This document shows positions 31,310-38,737 of a DNA stretch of 50,657 nt, piece after piece (position 1 is the first letter of the stretch; each line of letters starts with the position of its first letter). The notes under the pieces are model-generated. The model did no database searches. It was given only the letters and a program-made list of their open reading frames with translations, and had not been told where the DNA came from. The translations under genes were made by a program, and so were the position numbers. Source of the DNA: a virus; the IMG/VR virus record IMGVR_UViG_3300042010_000112, positions 1 through 50,657 of that record; one strand, 5' to 3'.

Positions 31310-32173
31310 TTACTTGTTGAAGATACGGTTCGAAAGACCAGCGCTGCCCATAGCCTCGTAAGGTACGAAAACAGCAGCTTTGTTTTCCGCCATTTGACCT
31401 TGAACGTCCAGAGCTTTGTAAGCCAGCAACATTGGGCTCAGACCATCAGCAGTGATGGCGTTAGAGTCACGCAGGGTCTTGGCACGGGTCAGCTCGATAT
31501 CACGGTCCAGTTGCGCAAGAGCCAGAGCGTTGGTACGCTTGGTGGTCTCGATCGCTTGCTGGTTGGTTTCAGTTTCGATAGCCAGACGACGTTCCGATTG
31601 CTTCTCGATAGCAACGGTGATAACATCAGGGTATTTCAAGTTACCCAGAGTAACGTTGGAAACTTCCAGAGGAGAGTTAGCCATTGCCTTCACCAGACGC
31701 TCACTGAGATCTTTGGTGATGTTATCGAAGTTAGCACCAACGTCTTCGGTCTTATACTTGCCCACAACCGAACGGGATACCGATTGCACAACGTCTAGGC
31801 CATACACACCGTAGACTTGCTGCAGAGTAACGCGTTTGTCTTTCACTTGGATGTCGTTGAACATCTGGTTCAGGACTTTCTCGTTACCGCCGATGCGAGT
31901 ACGGAAGCGAACATCGAAGGTCAGGTCGAGCTTGTCGTCCATCTTCACGGTGATGGTTTCAGCAACGGTACGGGTACCAGTTTCCAGCAGGACCAGTTCA
32001 TCACGGCCCCACAGGGTTTCTTTACCCGGTTCCAGGATTTCTTTGTTGTAGCCAGTAGTGGTCAGAACCTTACCTTTGAAAGCAGGAGGAATGACTTCGA
32101 ACGAGCAACCTTGCAGCGCAACGACAGCGATCATGGCGAGTGCAGCGGATTTGATTACAGACAACAGTTTCAT
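31310..32173 (-). CDS. SPFH/prohibitin-like lipoprotein
   Basis: A 287-residue protein with a lipoprotein signal (MKLLSVIKSAALAMIAVVAL, lipobox LQGC with C23). The SPFH or Band 7 domain spans about residues 30-190, with TVKMDDKLDLTFDVRFR, VYGLDVVQSVSRSVVGKYK and SPLEVSNVTLGNLKYPDVI, followed by the long Ala/Glu/Arg coiled coil KQSERRLAIETETNQQAIET that drives oligomerisation in prohibitins and flotillins. Such proteins form large rings on membranes and restrain FtsH or organise membrane areas. Here it would be in the outer leaflet of the inner membrane or on the outer membrane, facing the periplasm. The gene before it encodes a two-helix membrane protein and could be its partner. Probably highly expressed. 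SPFH genes occur in some large phages; their role is unsettled. Confidence 0.85.
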   Translation of the reverse strand: MKLLSVIKSAALAMIAVVALQGCSFEVIPPAFKGKVLTTTGYNKEILEPGKETLWGRDELVLLETGTRTVAETITVKMDDKLDLTFDVRFRTRIGGNEKVLNQMFNDIQVKDKRVTLQQVYGVYGLDVVQSVSRSVVGKYKTEDVGANFDNITKDLSERLVKAMANSPLEVSNVTLGNLKYPDVITVAIEKQSERRLAIETETNQQAIETTKRTNALALAQLDRDIELTRAKTLRDSNAITADGLSPMLLAYKALDVQGQMAENKAAVFVPYEAMGSAGLSNRIFNK

Positions 32174-32213
32174 GCAACTTTTCCTTTTGAATTCGATTTG
32201 TGTGCAGCGTGGT

Positions 32214-32558
32214 TTACTTGTTCAGATTGCCAGCGTCAATTTCTTTACGCAGTGCAGCGGCAGCTTCTTTTGCAGATTGTGGAGAAGCAGTTTCATGCTT
32301 CACCGGAGTGCTTTTTTCAGTCAGCGTACCGACTTGATCAAAGCGTGCACGATCGCCTTCGGTGTTATGCACACCAACGTTAACGAACGTAAGCAGCCAG
32401 ACCACTGGCAGAATGAACGTCCAGACCCAACGAGTACGTGGAGTGATCCAGGCCATCCATTCAGCTTTGCTGCGGATCAACCAGGTGAGAAACACTGCGA
32501 GCACAATCAGGCCCATTACGGCACCGATGACACTACCTTGCCAATATACTGGAAACAT
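32214..32558 (-). CDS. Two-helix membrane protein upstream of SPFH gene
   Basis: A 114-residue protein with two membrane helices (SVIGAVMGLIVLAVFLTWLI and WTFILPVVWLLTFVNVGVHN) linked by a Trp/Arg-rich loop, and a charged Ala/Glu/Lys-rich tail of about 45 residues that could form a coiled coil. AAGGAAAACAG ribosome site. It is 40 bp from the SPFH lipoprotein and shares its transcript, so it is a good candidate partner. Confidence 0.7.
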   Translation of the reverse strand: MFPVYWQGSVIGAVMGLIVLAVFLTWLIRSKAEWMAWITPRTRWVWTFILPVVWLLTFVNVGVHNTEGDRARFDQVGTLTEKSTPVKHETASPQSAKEAAAALRKEIDAGNLNK

Positions 32559-32567
32559 CTGTTTTCC

Positions 32568-32867
32568 TTAGGAGTTAATTGAAGCGGTCCATTCGTCGGA
32601 CATCTGTTGATGCACGAGGTCATCAATAGTACCGTTTTGTGCATCAGCTACGGTGAAGAACCCGTGGGTATCAAACACCGACAGCGTTTGTCCTACTGTG
32701 CGATTGTAGAGCCCTTCCAATGCACCAAGAACACTTTCTTTGGTGAACGCTTCATTACCAGCGCCACCCTCGTCGACGCGTGCATCTTTGTATGCATCAC
32801 AAACGAGTTGATCACGATCCTGGCTAAGCTTATCCAACATGCCAGCTTCTTTCAGGGTGACGGCCAT
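32568..32867 (-). CDS. Hypothetical protein with C-terminal INS signature
   Basis: A 99-residue helical acidic protein. The ATG overlaps the upstream stop (TGATG); a TTG one codon earlier is possible. It ends MSDEWTASINS. Not recognised otherwise. Confidence 0.65.
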   Translation of the reverse strand: MAVTLKEAGMLDKLSQDRDQLVCDAYKDARVDEGGAGNEAFTKESVLGALEGLYNRTVGQTLSVFDTHGFFTVADAQNGTIDDLVHQQMSDEWTASINS

Positions 32868-33493
32868 CAAGAGTTAACTGCTTCTGACCAGGATTCGGTC
32901 AGTGCAGCGGACAGGCCTTGAACAGTAGAGATACCACCGGAAGCGAAGGCTTCTTCCAGGACGCTGACGGTACCAACGATTGCGGTATCGACAGCAGTAG
33001 CGACGGTGAGTTCGCCATTGGCAGCAGAGCGAACAGCGTTGATGGATGCCAGTACTACGGCATTGTTCTTATCAGTGGTGTTTCCGGTAGCAGCTTCAGT
33101 CACGACATGATTCCTTGTTTGAGTATCCCAGAGGTTCAGGTGAACACCCCAGAGTTCGGTATGGTTTGCAACCATAGCGACTTTGTTGTTGATTATGCAC
33201 GCGGTATCGGTAATGGCGTCTTGGACGGCACCACGGATTACTGCATGGTATTGCAGAGGCAAGTGATTTTTTGCACGGTCCACGATAATATCGCGTTGGC
33301 GTTTCAAACCATTTCGGAGTGGTTCCAGTGCATATGAAGGTTCTTCATAAGCAGTCCATGACATTTCACCGTCACGGGAAGGATGTGGAATACCTAGCTC
33401 ATTAAGCTCTTTGGCTATGTAGTAATCCAGGTTATGGTCATCATCCTCAGCACTCTCCCATACCTCTTCACTAACTAGGGGTTCCAGGGGCAA
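32867..33493 (-). CDS. Hypothetical protein with C-terminal VNS signature, probable TTG start
   Basis: A 208-residue protein. The reading frame has no ATG near its beginning; TTG at 33493 sits seven bases after GGAGG and is the best start (a GTG at 33541 lacks a ribosome site). First part is mixed and charged; from residue 110 it is Ala/Val/Thr-rich and helical (NAVVLASINAVRSAANGELT, VATAVDTAIVGTVSVLEEAF). It ends TESWSEAVNS. Length, composition and tail link it to the neighbouring INS proteins. Confidence 0.6.
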   Translation of the reverse strand: MPLEPLVSEEVWESAEDDDHNLDYYIAKELNELGIPHPSRDGEMSWTAYEEPSYALEPLRNGLKRQRDIIVDRAKNHLPLQYHAVIRGAVQDAITDTACIINNKVAMVANHTELWGVHLNLWDTQTRNHVVTEAATGNTTDKNNAVVLASINAVRSAANGELTVATAVDTAIVGTVSVLEEAFASGGISTVQGLSAALTESWSEAVNS

Positions 33494-33716
33494 AGAAATC
33501 CTCCAGTGATACTTTCTCCTCGGCTCGATGGATTGCACCAATTGCTTGGGTAATACGATCTTTTGTTCCGTGGAAAAGAATACCTGCTTTGGTTAGTGCA
33601 TCCAGCGTAGCTTCTACGCCAGGAGCCAGTCGTTCGAAATCATCTTCATCCAGAGATCGGCTCCAATCAATCAGTTCACGAGCCGCAACATCAATCTCGT
33701 TCTGACGATGGCCCAT
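33471..33716 (-). CDS. Hypothetical helical protein
   Basis: An 81-residue acidic helical protein MGHRQNEIDVAARELIDWS. The ATG overlaps the upstream stop as TAATG. It contains VEATLDALTKAGILFHGTKD and ITQAIGAIHRAEE, similar in type to its neighbours, but ends FFAPGTPS rather than INS. Confidence 0.6.
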   Translation of the reverse strand: MGHRQNEIDVAARELIDWSRSLDEDDFERLAPGVEATLDALTKAGILFHGTKDRITQAIGAIHRAEEKVSLEDFFAPGTPS

Positions 33717-33976
33717 TACGAATTGACTTCTTCGATGAAACGATCGGCAGCACCCATGAACTCGGTTGCGCAACCACCAGCCGATACTTCCAGGCAGAAA
33801 GCGTTCTCGTAGGTACGAGCGGTTTCAGCGATGGCGTGGATGATACCTTGCTCTTGCGGCATGGCTTCTGCTTCGATACGGATACCGACCAGACTGTCCA
33901 GAATTTCGCGTTGTTTGTTGTCGTTGGCTTCAGCTACGCCAGCTACTAGTTCATCAGCGTTTTCGATAGTGCTCAT
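33716..33976 (-). CDS. Hypothetical protein with C-terminal VNS signature
   Basis: An 86-residue acidic helical protein MSTIENADELVAGVAEAND, ending AADRFIEEVNS. AAGGACATGCA ribosome site. Shares the N-terminal MST and C-terminal tail with the next upstream gene, suggesting duplication. Confidence 0.65.
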   Translation of the reverse strand: MSTIENADELVAGVAEANDNKQREILDSLVGIRIEAEAMPQEQGIIHAIAETARTYENAFCLEVSAGGCATEFMGAADRFIEEVNS

Positions 33977-33985
33977 TGCATGTCC

Positions 33986-34279
33986 TTACGAATTGATTGC
34001 AGCGATGTATGCTTCCGATAACTCATCGTTATCAAAGAAGGGTTGGTCACCCAGTTTAACCCCTGGTGGTTCATGAGGGAAAATTTGGGCTTGTGACTCG
34101 ATGGCTTGAAGCGTCAACAGCGTGGTGTCTTGGATTGCCCCTTTAACCGCTACTGCTTGATCAATAGTAAAACCAAGATCTTGGTCATCGAGTTTGTCTT
34201 GAACTTGTTGGTTTGCATCAAGTAGATCAGCGAGCAGCTTTTCGCGGGCGTTGATCATACCAGTGGTGCGTGTGCTCAT
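33986..34279 (-). CDS. Hypothetical protein with C-terminal INS signature
   Basis: A 97-residue acidic helical protein MSTRTTGMINAREKLLADL, ending ELSEAYIAAINS. Its start overlaps the upstream stop (ATGA). A run of polar helices with TIDQAVAVKGAIQDTTLLTL resembles the core helix of the other INS proteins. Confidence 0.65.
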   Translation of the reverse strand: MSTRTTGMINAREKLLADLLDANQQVQDKLDDQDLGFTIDQAVAVKGAIQDTTLLTLQAIESQAQIFPHEPPGVKLGDQPFFDNDELSEAYIAAINS

Positions 34280-34458
34280 ACGTGTACGTCCACCAGATAT
34301 TCTGGATTTGGTTTCAGTTCCAATCGGTCCTTCTGTTGGATAGGTTCGGGCGATTCTTTTACAACAGGACGCTGTGGGGTATGGATTAATGCGCCACCCA
34401 TAACCCCAGCTAGGATTTCTTCAAACGACAGATTCTCCGGGAACGGTTCTTTTGCCAT
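34276..34458 (-). CDS. Small hypothetical protein
   Basis: A 60-residue protein MAKEPFPENLSFEEILAGV with AGAGGACATTGAAC upstream; the longer frame overlaps the previous gene. Pro/Glu/Lys-rich second half, probably disordered. Confidence 0.55.
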   Translation of the reverse strand: MAKEPFPENLSFEEILAGVMGGALIHTPQRPVVKESPEPIQQKDRLELKPNPEYLVDVHV

Positions 34459-34759
34459 GTTCAATGTCCTCTCCATGTAACCAACTAAGGACGATTTCAT
34501 CCTCATCTGTTAGCGAACCCACGTACAAAATTTCTGCTTCACCATCATAGCAGAACTGGTGCGGGGTTATCCCTGTCTTCTTCATAAGCCATTTGCGACG
34601 TTCGGTTACATGCTCTTCGCAAGACTCATAGAACCGCCCACAAGCTTGTGTGACGATGTATTCACCCGGTAGGGGTATATGGTCCGGCGTAAGCCACCAG
34701 AACTCGTTCCGTAGCCTTTTGAGTTGTTTCTCTAATACATCGCAAATGTCTTCAGTCAT
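34421..34759 (-). CDS. Hypothetical protein
   Basis: A 112-residue protein MTEDICDVLEKQLKRLRNE with a helical N-terminus, then IPLPGEYIVTQACGRFYES. Four Cys (DIC, QAC, ESC, QFC) could bind metal but do not form a known motif. Overlaps both neighbours. Confidence 0.6.
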   Translation of the reverse strand: MTEDICDVLEKQLKRLRNEFWWLTPDHIPLPGEYIVTQACGRFYESCEEHVTERRKWLMKKTGITPHQFCYDGEAEILYVGSLTDEDEIVLSWLHGEDIEHGKRTVPGESVV

Positions 34760-35034
34760 ACTGCCATTTCTGCCAAGGTGAGTTCTTTTTCGGCGGGAGG
34801 CAACATGAAGCCCAACGAGTTCCGGTCTGACGCCAAAGCAATTTCTTTACGTTGTTCAGCATCCGGCACCAACAGGTACTGGAAGTATTCACCACGATCA
34901 GAAAACGCCCACACTGCCATGCCCTGTTCTTTCATCAGGTTCATGAACTTGGTTTCAGTTTCTTTGTCGTCTTTACGGAACGAACACAACACGTCACCAG
35001 GACGGAATGTGTCGATAGTTGCCAGATCAATCAC
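34756..35034 (-). CDS. Hypothetical protein
   Basis: A 92-residue protein MIDLATIDTFRPGDVLCSF. A strand-turn FRPGDVLCSF opens it, then helices with many charged residues. Starts with overlap to the upstream gene. Not recognised. Confidence 0.6.
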   Translation of the reverse strand: MIDLATIDTFRPGDVLCSFRKDDKETETKFMNLMKEQGMAVWAFSDRGEYFQYLLVPDAEQRKEIALASDRNSLGFMLPPAEKELTLAEMAV

Positions 35035-35392
35035 GCTTTGTTACCTCTTCTTCATCTTTATCAACCAGTGCCCAATACTCTTCGTAATAGGCCACGGTTG
35101 GTAAGGTGTATTCGATTGCCGTACCCAGTTCCGCAATTGGTGCATCGTAGAACTCAATACCAATGAAACCCAGCGAGCGCAATTCACGCGCGATCTTTTT
35201 ACCCGCAAGCGATTCGCCACGGATATCAACCGGATGGTGAACTACAAACACCAAACCATGGCGGGTAACCCGAGTAGGTTGTGGTACCGGTTTTTCGTAG
35301 TGCAGGTCCATTACCGCTTTAACTACCGCATCGGCGATAGCTTCTTGGATCTCAACAACATGCTTGTCCGCATCTGGATACATGTGACACAT
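35027..35392 (-). CDS. Hypothetical protein
   Basis: A 121-residue soluble protein. Helical N-terminal part (VEIQEAIADAVVKAVMDL), then GLVFVVHHPVDIRGESL and a strand-helix LRSLGFIGIEFYDAPIAEL. Acidic C-terminus. Not recognised. Confidence 0.6.
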   Translation of the reverse strand: MCHMYPDADKHVVEIQEAIADAVVKAVMDLHYEKPVPQPTRVTRHGLVFVVHHPVDIRGESLAGKKIARELRSLGFIGIEFYDAPIAELGTAIEYTLPTVAYYEEYWALVDKDEEEVTKRD

Positions 35393-35715
35393 TACACGCC
35401 TGCCTTGTGGATAGTGATAGACATCCGGGTATACCCATCTCGGAAATCATTGAAGTGTACGGAGCTGAACTCTTTTTCTGCGAGTGCATCTCGTACAGCA
35501 TGTTGTACGTATTCGGTGACAGCGAACGGGAGTTCGATGAACCACTTCCATTCATCGCCATTGTCCTGCGCTTTGATAAAAGGTTCGTCGTCCCCTTCAT
35601 CAGACCGAAACTCTTTAATAACCCGCGCAAGAATATCTTCCACTTCTTTTGCGGTGCCAATTTTGATAAGTTCATTCCGATCCGGGATCTGGCTCAATAG
35701 TTGTGCTACGCTCAT
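35392..35715 (-). CDS. Hypothetical protein
   Basis: A 107-residue protein MSVAQLLSQIPDRNELIKI with AAGGTTGGTA upstream. Helical N-terminal half, acidic middle (RSDEGDDEPF), then WKWFIELPFAVTEYVQHAV. It overlaps the upstream gene by about 44 bp. Not recognised. Confidence 0.6.
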   Translation of the reverse strand: MSVAQLLSQIPDRNELIKIGTAKEVEDILARVIKEFRSDEGDDEPFIKAQDNGDEWKWFIELPFAVTEYVQHAVRDALAEKEFSSVHFNDFRDGYTRMSITIHKAGV

Positions 35716-36181
35716 TACCAACCTTCATGCGTTTCAGTATGTCGATGATCTGACCATCGAATTGATTCGTTTCTACCGCGTCTGTGATGCACACCAGTCC
35801 CGGTTCCATGTCTTGCGGTTGCCACACTAATCCACTACGTAAAACAAATGCCGCCATAATCGGAGAACTGTCGTTAGACAACTCTCCAAGTATGTGTAAA
35901 TTCGTTACCGCTTCCAACCCGCCTCTGCTAACTGGCTTGCCGAAAGATTGCCTTTGCAACCCAGTCGTGCTACTAACTGAGGTGGGGGCGAGAAAGACAG
36001 AACCCGACGATTTGCCGCATGTTGGGTTTGTTCTTCCGTCAGTTGCTGCGAATGCTGATACATGGTGCGTTTCTCCGGCACGGTCTATTATTTCTAGAGT
36101 TGGGTGCACGTAGAGTCTGAAGGTTTGATCTTGATCAAGCTGCCACTCCCCACGAACAATAGCCAATTTTGCATAAGCCAT
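35672..36181 (-). CDS. Hypothetical protein, first gene of an early-type transcript
   Basis: A 169-residue protein MAYAKLAIVRGEWQLDQDQ. Strand-rich N-terminus (FRLYVHPTLEIIDRAG), Ser/Thr/Gly-rich middle and a helical part near the end (IIDILKRMKVGNE). It lies 30 bp after a TATATTAC element and heads the run of genes down to 28738 or an internal terminator. Not recognised. Confidence 0.65.
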   Translation of the reverse strand: MAYAKLAIVRGEWQLDQDQTFRLYVHPTLEIIDRAGETHHVSAFAATDGRTNPTCGKSSGSVFLAPTSVSSTTGLQRQSFGKPVSRGGLEAVTNLHILGELSNDSSPIMAAFVLRSGLVWQPQDMEPGLVCITDAVETNQFDGQIIDILKRMKVGNERSTTIEPDPGSE

Positions 36182-36210
36182 TGCTTTGCTCCTATAACAG
36201 ATGCATACAA

Positions 36211-36218
36211 GTAATATA
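36211..36218 (-). promoter_or_regulatory. TATATTAC promoter element
   Basis: Exact TATATTAC on the minus strand, about 30 bp upstream of the 169-residue gene and just after the terminator at 36259-36276, so a clean transcript boundary. Confidence 0.55.
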
Positions 36219-36258
36219 GATCTGAGATTTTTTGGACTAAAAAAAAGAAAGGATAGCT

Positions 36259-36276
36259 GCCTCCCCGAAGGGAGGC
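36259..36276 (-). terminator. TTCG hairpin terminator
   Basis: GCCTCCC, loop TTCG, GGGAGGC on the minus strand, then AGCTATCCTTTC and a run of T. Confidence 0.85.
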
Positions 36277-36283
36277 AAACTGA

Positions 36284-36727
36284 TTACGAATCGAATCCTT
36301 TTGTCGACAGTTGTTTAGGTACTTTGTAGACAGTGCCTTTGATCTCGTTGGCTGCACAGAGTTGCTTCATGCGAAGAGCCACCAATTCTACTTTCGTATA
36401 TTTGGTTAAGCTCTTCGCAAGCTTGTCTATGTCGGCCGAATCATACTGCTTGCGGATAAAGGCCGTAGCTTCACGAACCATAGACCACGCAACAACCATT
36501 TCAGTATTGCTTTGATAATTGGCAATCTCATGGTCAGCCCAGGCATTGATCGCATCGTCATCAAAACCCGCATCGATCTTTGCTGCGGATACCGCCGAAG
36601 CGGATTCCACATAGTTGCAGATCTGGGTGTTGATTCGAACATCATCAAACTCGACAGCTTTGGCACTACATGAGAACACCATTGCCATCGTGATACCGAG
36701 TGCTATCCAAGGAGCTACCGGCCTCAT
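36284..36727 (-). CDS. Exported hypothetical protein
   Basis: A 147-residue protein with a signal peptide (VAPWIALGITMAMVFSCSAKA, cleavage likely after AKA near residue 24). The mature part is helical with two Cys (TQICNYV and KQLCAAN) that probably form a disulphide in the periplasm. It starts in an ATGA overlap with the upstream gene. Function unknown. Confidence 0.7.
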   Translation of the reverse strand: MRPVAPWIALGITMAMVFSCSAKAVEFDDVRINTQICNYVESASAVSAAKIDAGFDDDAINAWADHEIANYQSNTEMVVAWSMVREATAFIRKQYDSADIDKLAKSLTKYTKVELVALRMKQLCAANEIKGTVYKVPKQLSTKGFDS

Positions 36728-37191
36728 TCGGAGATACCATCGATCTTGAGTGGATCAACTTGATCTTCGTCTGGCATCACACGGTTTTCCAGGTTGTAGC
36801 AAACCGCTTGTACGTCGAAATGTTTTGCTTGCATTTCGGCATACTTCAGTTCAACATACTTGGGCTTCTTATCGAAGTCCGCTGGCAACACCGTAAGTTC
36901 CATGTGATAGCCTTGCTGCATCAAACGCGTAGCCAATTCACGAGGGCCGTTGTATGGATCGATTGGTTGCTCTTGACCGGATGTTTCTTGATCGTACTTG
37001 AGCATGGATTCGTAGTGGCGACGTACAATGTCTTCACCACGAGAGTTATCCACAATGATCCACAGCACAGCCTTAGGGCTACCCATAGCAGGGACAGCTA
37101 CAGTGTTCAATGACTTACGGAAGAGAGCTTCCGCTTCCACGTAACGCTCACCAAAGACATCACGTAGTTGACGAATCAGATTCATGTCCAT
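36724..37191 (-). CDS. Hypothetical protein
   Basis: A 155-residue soluble protein MDMNLIRQLRDVFGERYVE. AVLWIIVDNSRGEDIVRRHY at about 40-60 looks like a strand-turn-helix, and LATRLMQQGYHMELTVLPADFD follows. The C-terminal part is charged. Not recognised; neighbours are exported proteins but this one has no signal peptide. Confidence 0.65.
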   Translation of the reverse strand: MDMNLIRQLRDVFGERYVEAEALFRKSLNTVAVPAMGSPKAVLWIIVDNSRGEDIVRRHYESMLKYDQETSGQEQPIDPYNGPRELATRLMQQGYHMELTVLPADFDKKPKYVELKYAEMQAKHFDVQAVCYNLENRVMPDEDQVDPLKIDGISE

Positions 37192-37195
37192 AATT

Positions 37196-37576
37196 TTACT
37201 CGTAGATAACGTAGTTTGTGTTCATGGCTTCCAGGCAATTGGAAGACTGCTTTTGAATAATTGCAGCGGGCTTGTAAGCCTTCTTCAAAGCTACACGGAC
37301 GCTTGGTACATTCAGCTTTGCTAATACAGCACCCATGTATTCTGCTGGATGCTTTTTCGGATCTGAGCTTTCTTTATCGAGGTACGACATGATCTCGATA
37401 TTAGAACTACCGCCTTGCATCATGCGGATAGTATCGGAAACAAACTTGTCGGCAACCAAACAACTTTTCTGCGTGATCACCGCTTTGCCGTTTGGTTCAG
37501 GTGCAGCGTAAACCGGATGACATGACATCAGTCCTAGCGAAAGCAAGGACGTAGTAATTAGTTTTAGGAATCGCAT
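37196..37576 (-). CDS. Exported hypothetical protein
   Basis: A 126-residue protein with an N-terminal signal (LKLITTSLLSLGLMSCHPVYA). Both signal peptidase I (after VYA) and a lipobox LMSC with C19 are possible; the first looks more likely since a Gly or Ser before C usually requires a stronger L-x-G/A-C. The mature part has two Cys (QKSCLVA and SSNCLEA). Resembles in plan the protein at 36284. Confidence 0.65.
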   Translation of the reverse strand: MRFLKLITTSLLSLGLMSCHPVYAAPEPNGKAVITQKSCLVADKFVSDTIRMMQGGSSNIEIMSYLDKESSDPKKHPAEYMGAVLAKLNVPSVRVALKKAYKPAAIIQKQSSNCLEAMNTNYVIYE

Positions 37577-37989
37577 GGATCACTCCAGAAGTGGTCGAGT
37601 GGATCATACAACCAGACTTTACGGTCTTCGATATTGATTTGGTAAATGTCAAGCAAACGATCCCTGGGAATATTAAGGATGTCCATTACCGAAACCAAAT
37701 CGCCGAATTGAATGTCTGCAATGATTACCCAGCCTTGTGCAGCATGGGTGATAACACGGGTGAGTAGGGTTTGCTCCCCTATTTCTTTTTTGCCGTCCCA
37801 CAGTGTTACAACCTGCCCCGTCCACTCTTGGGTGGAATACATCATCGGAGGATTAGGCTTCAACATCCATTCACGACGAGCATGTTGCCACAGCTCCAGC
37901 AATTCGTTTTCCATCCGATACCGGCGACGGACTTGACCTTGCAACACCCCAGCTAACAACGCAATACAGCCAGATTCAAGATGCTCCAT
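37564..37989 (-). CDS. Hypothetical protein
   Basis: A 141-residue protein MEHLESGCIALLAGVLQ. Helical N-terminus, then EWTGQVVTLWDGKKEIG and WVIIADIQFGDLVSVMDILN (strand-helix), ending VWLYDPLDHFWSD. Overlaps both neighbours by about 13 bases. An internal ATG at 37914 has no ribosome site. Not recognised. Confidence 0.6.
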   Translation of the reverse strand: MEHLESGCIALLAGVLQGQVRRRYRMENELLELWQHARREWMLKPNPPMMYSTQEWTGQVVTLWDGKKEIGEQTLLTRVITHAAQGWVIIADIQFGDLVSVMDILNIPRDRLLDIYQINIEDRKVWLYDPLDHFWSDPCDS

Positions 37990-38248
37990 TTTTTACCCCA
38001 AAGTAAATCAAAATAGCAACGGCGGAAAACATAGACCAAACGAGCAAGTTAGCCACACACAACAGCTTGAAATAATCAAACTTGGCGCGACAATGTTCGA
38101 TGTAGTCTGCTCCGTGAATTCTCGGCTTGTAATTTACAGCCATCCGATTCGATTCACGCCCCAAGGCAAACGCCCGATATAAGAGCCAACATCCACACAA
38201 TCCCAACGGGACAAGATATATGATCAGTGGAATGACGGGATACGTCAC
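37976..38248 (-). CDS. Two-helix membrane protein, GTG start
   Basis: A 90-residue protein with helices PVIPLIIYLVPLGLCGCWLL and LLCVANLLVWSMFSAVAILI, linked by a basic cytoplasmic-type loop. GTG start overlapping the upstream stop (GTGA). Not recognised. Confidence 0.65.
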   Translation of the reverse strand: MTYPVIPLIIYLVPLGLCGCWLLYRAFALGRESNRMAVNYKPRIHGADYIEHCRAKFDYFKLLCVANLLVWSMFSAVAILIYFGVKNGAS

Positions 38249-38727
38249 GCCGCTGCACTCCGTACAGATTTGTTCTGCATCGAAGTAAAAGCTTCAGCTA
38301 CGTCTTCACTGGCGATAGCCGAGAATCCGTTACCGCCTTGGTTCAGTTCACGACGTTCACCATTGACGGTGTAATCGCTCATGACCTGAGTCAAGGCCAT
38401 AGCAAGCTCGCTGGCGATCCACAGGTAGTTTTTACCCCAGGGTTTGCTGGTGGCCGTTTCTACTGTAGTTACCCCTACATCGCCTCGACGCAGGGTATGA
38501 TGAACTTCTTCCCATTTACCGGAAGGTTTCTTTTCGATACGCAAAATGATTACATCTGCGCCTTTATCACGAACCTTAGCAAAGATCAGATTCGTATGTG
38601 GGTTGAGTTGGAACAGTCGGGATGGTTCCTCATCCAACATGTTCATGTAACCACCAGAAAGGAAGTCACGAGTTGCAGCATCGATCATTGCCAATCCGAT
38701 ACGTTTAGCGTTAGTAGCTTTGTTCAT
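38245..38727 (-). CDS. Hypothetical protein
   Basis: A 160-residue protein MNKATNAKRIGLAMIDAAT. The ATG at 38727 lies seven bases after AAGG; a longer frame from 38763 overlaps the upstream gene and has no ribosome site. HTNLIFAKVRDKGADVIILRI is a strand pair; WIASELAMALTQVMSDY a helix. Similar in outline to the upstream protein (both begin with a helical DRW/DFLSGGYMNML part, then short strands), possibly paralogous. Confidence 0.65.
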   Translation of the reverse strand: MNKATNAKRIGLAMIDAATRDFLSGGYMNMLDEEPSRLFQLNPHTNLIFAKVRDKGADVIILRIEKKPSGKWEEVHHTLRRGDVGVTTVETATSKPWGKNYLWIASELAMALTQVMSDYTVNGERRELNQGGNGFSAIASEDVAEAFTSMQNKSVRSAAA

Positions 38728-38737
38728 TATTGTGGCC

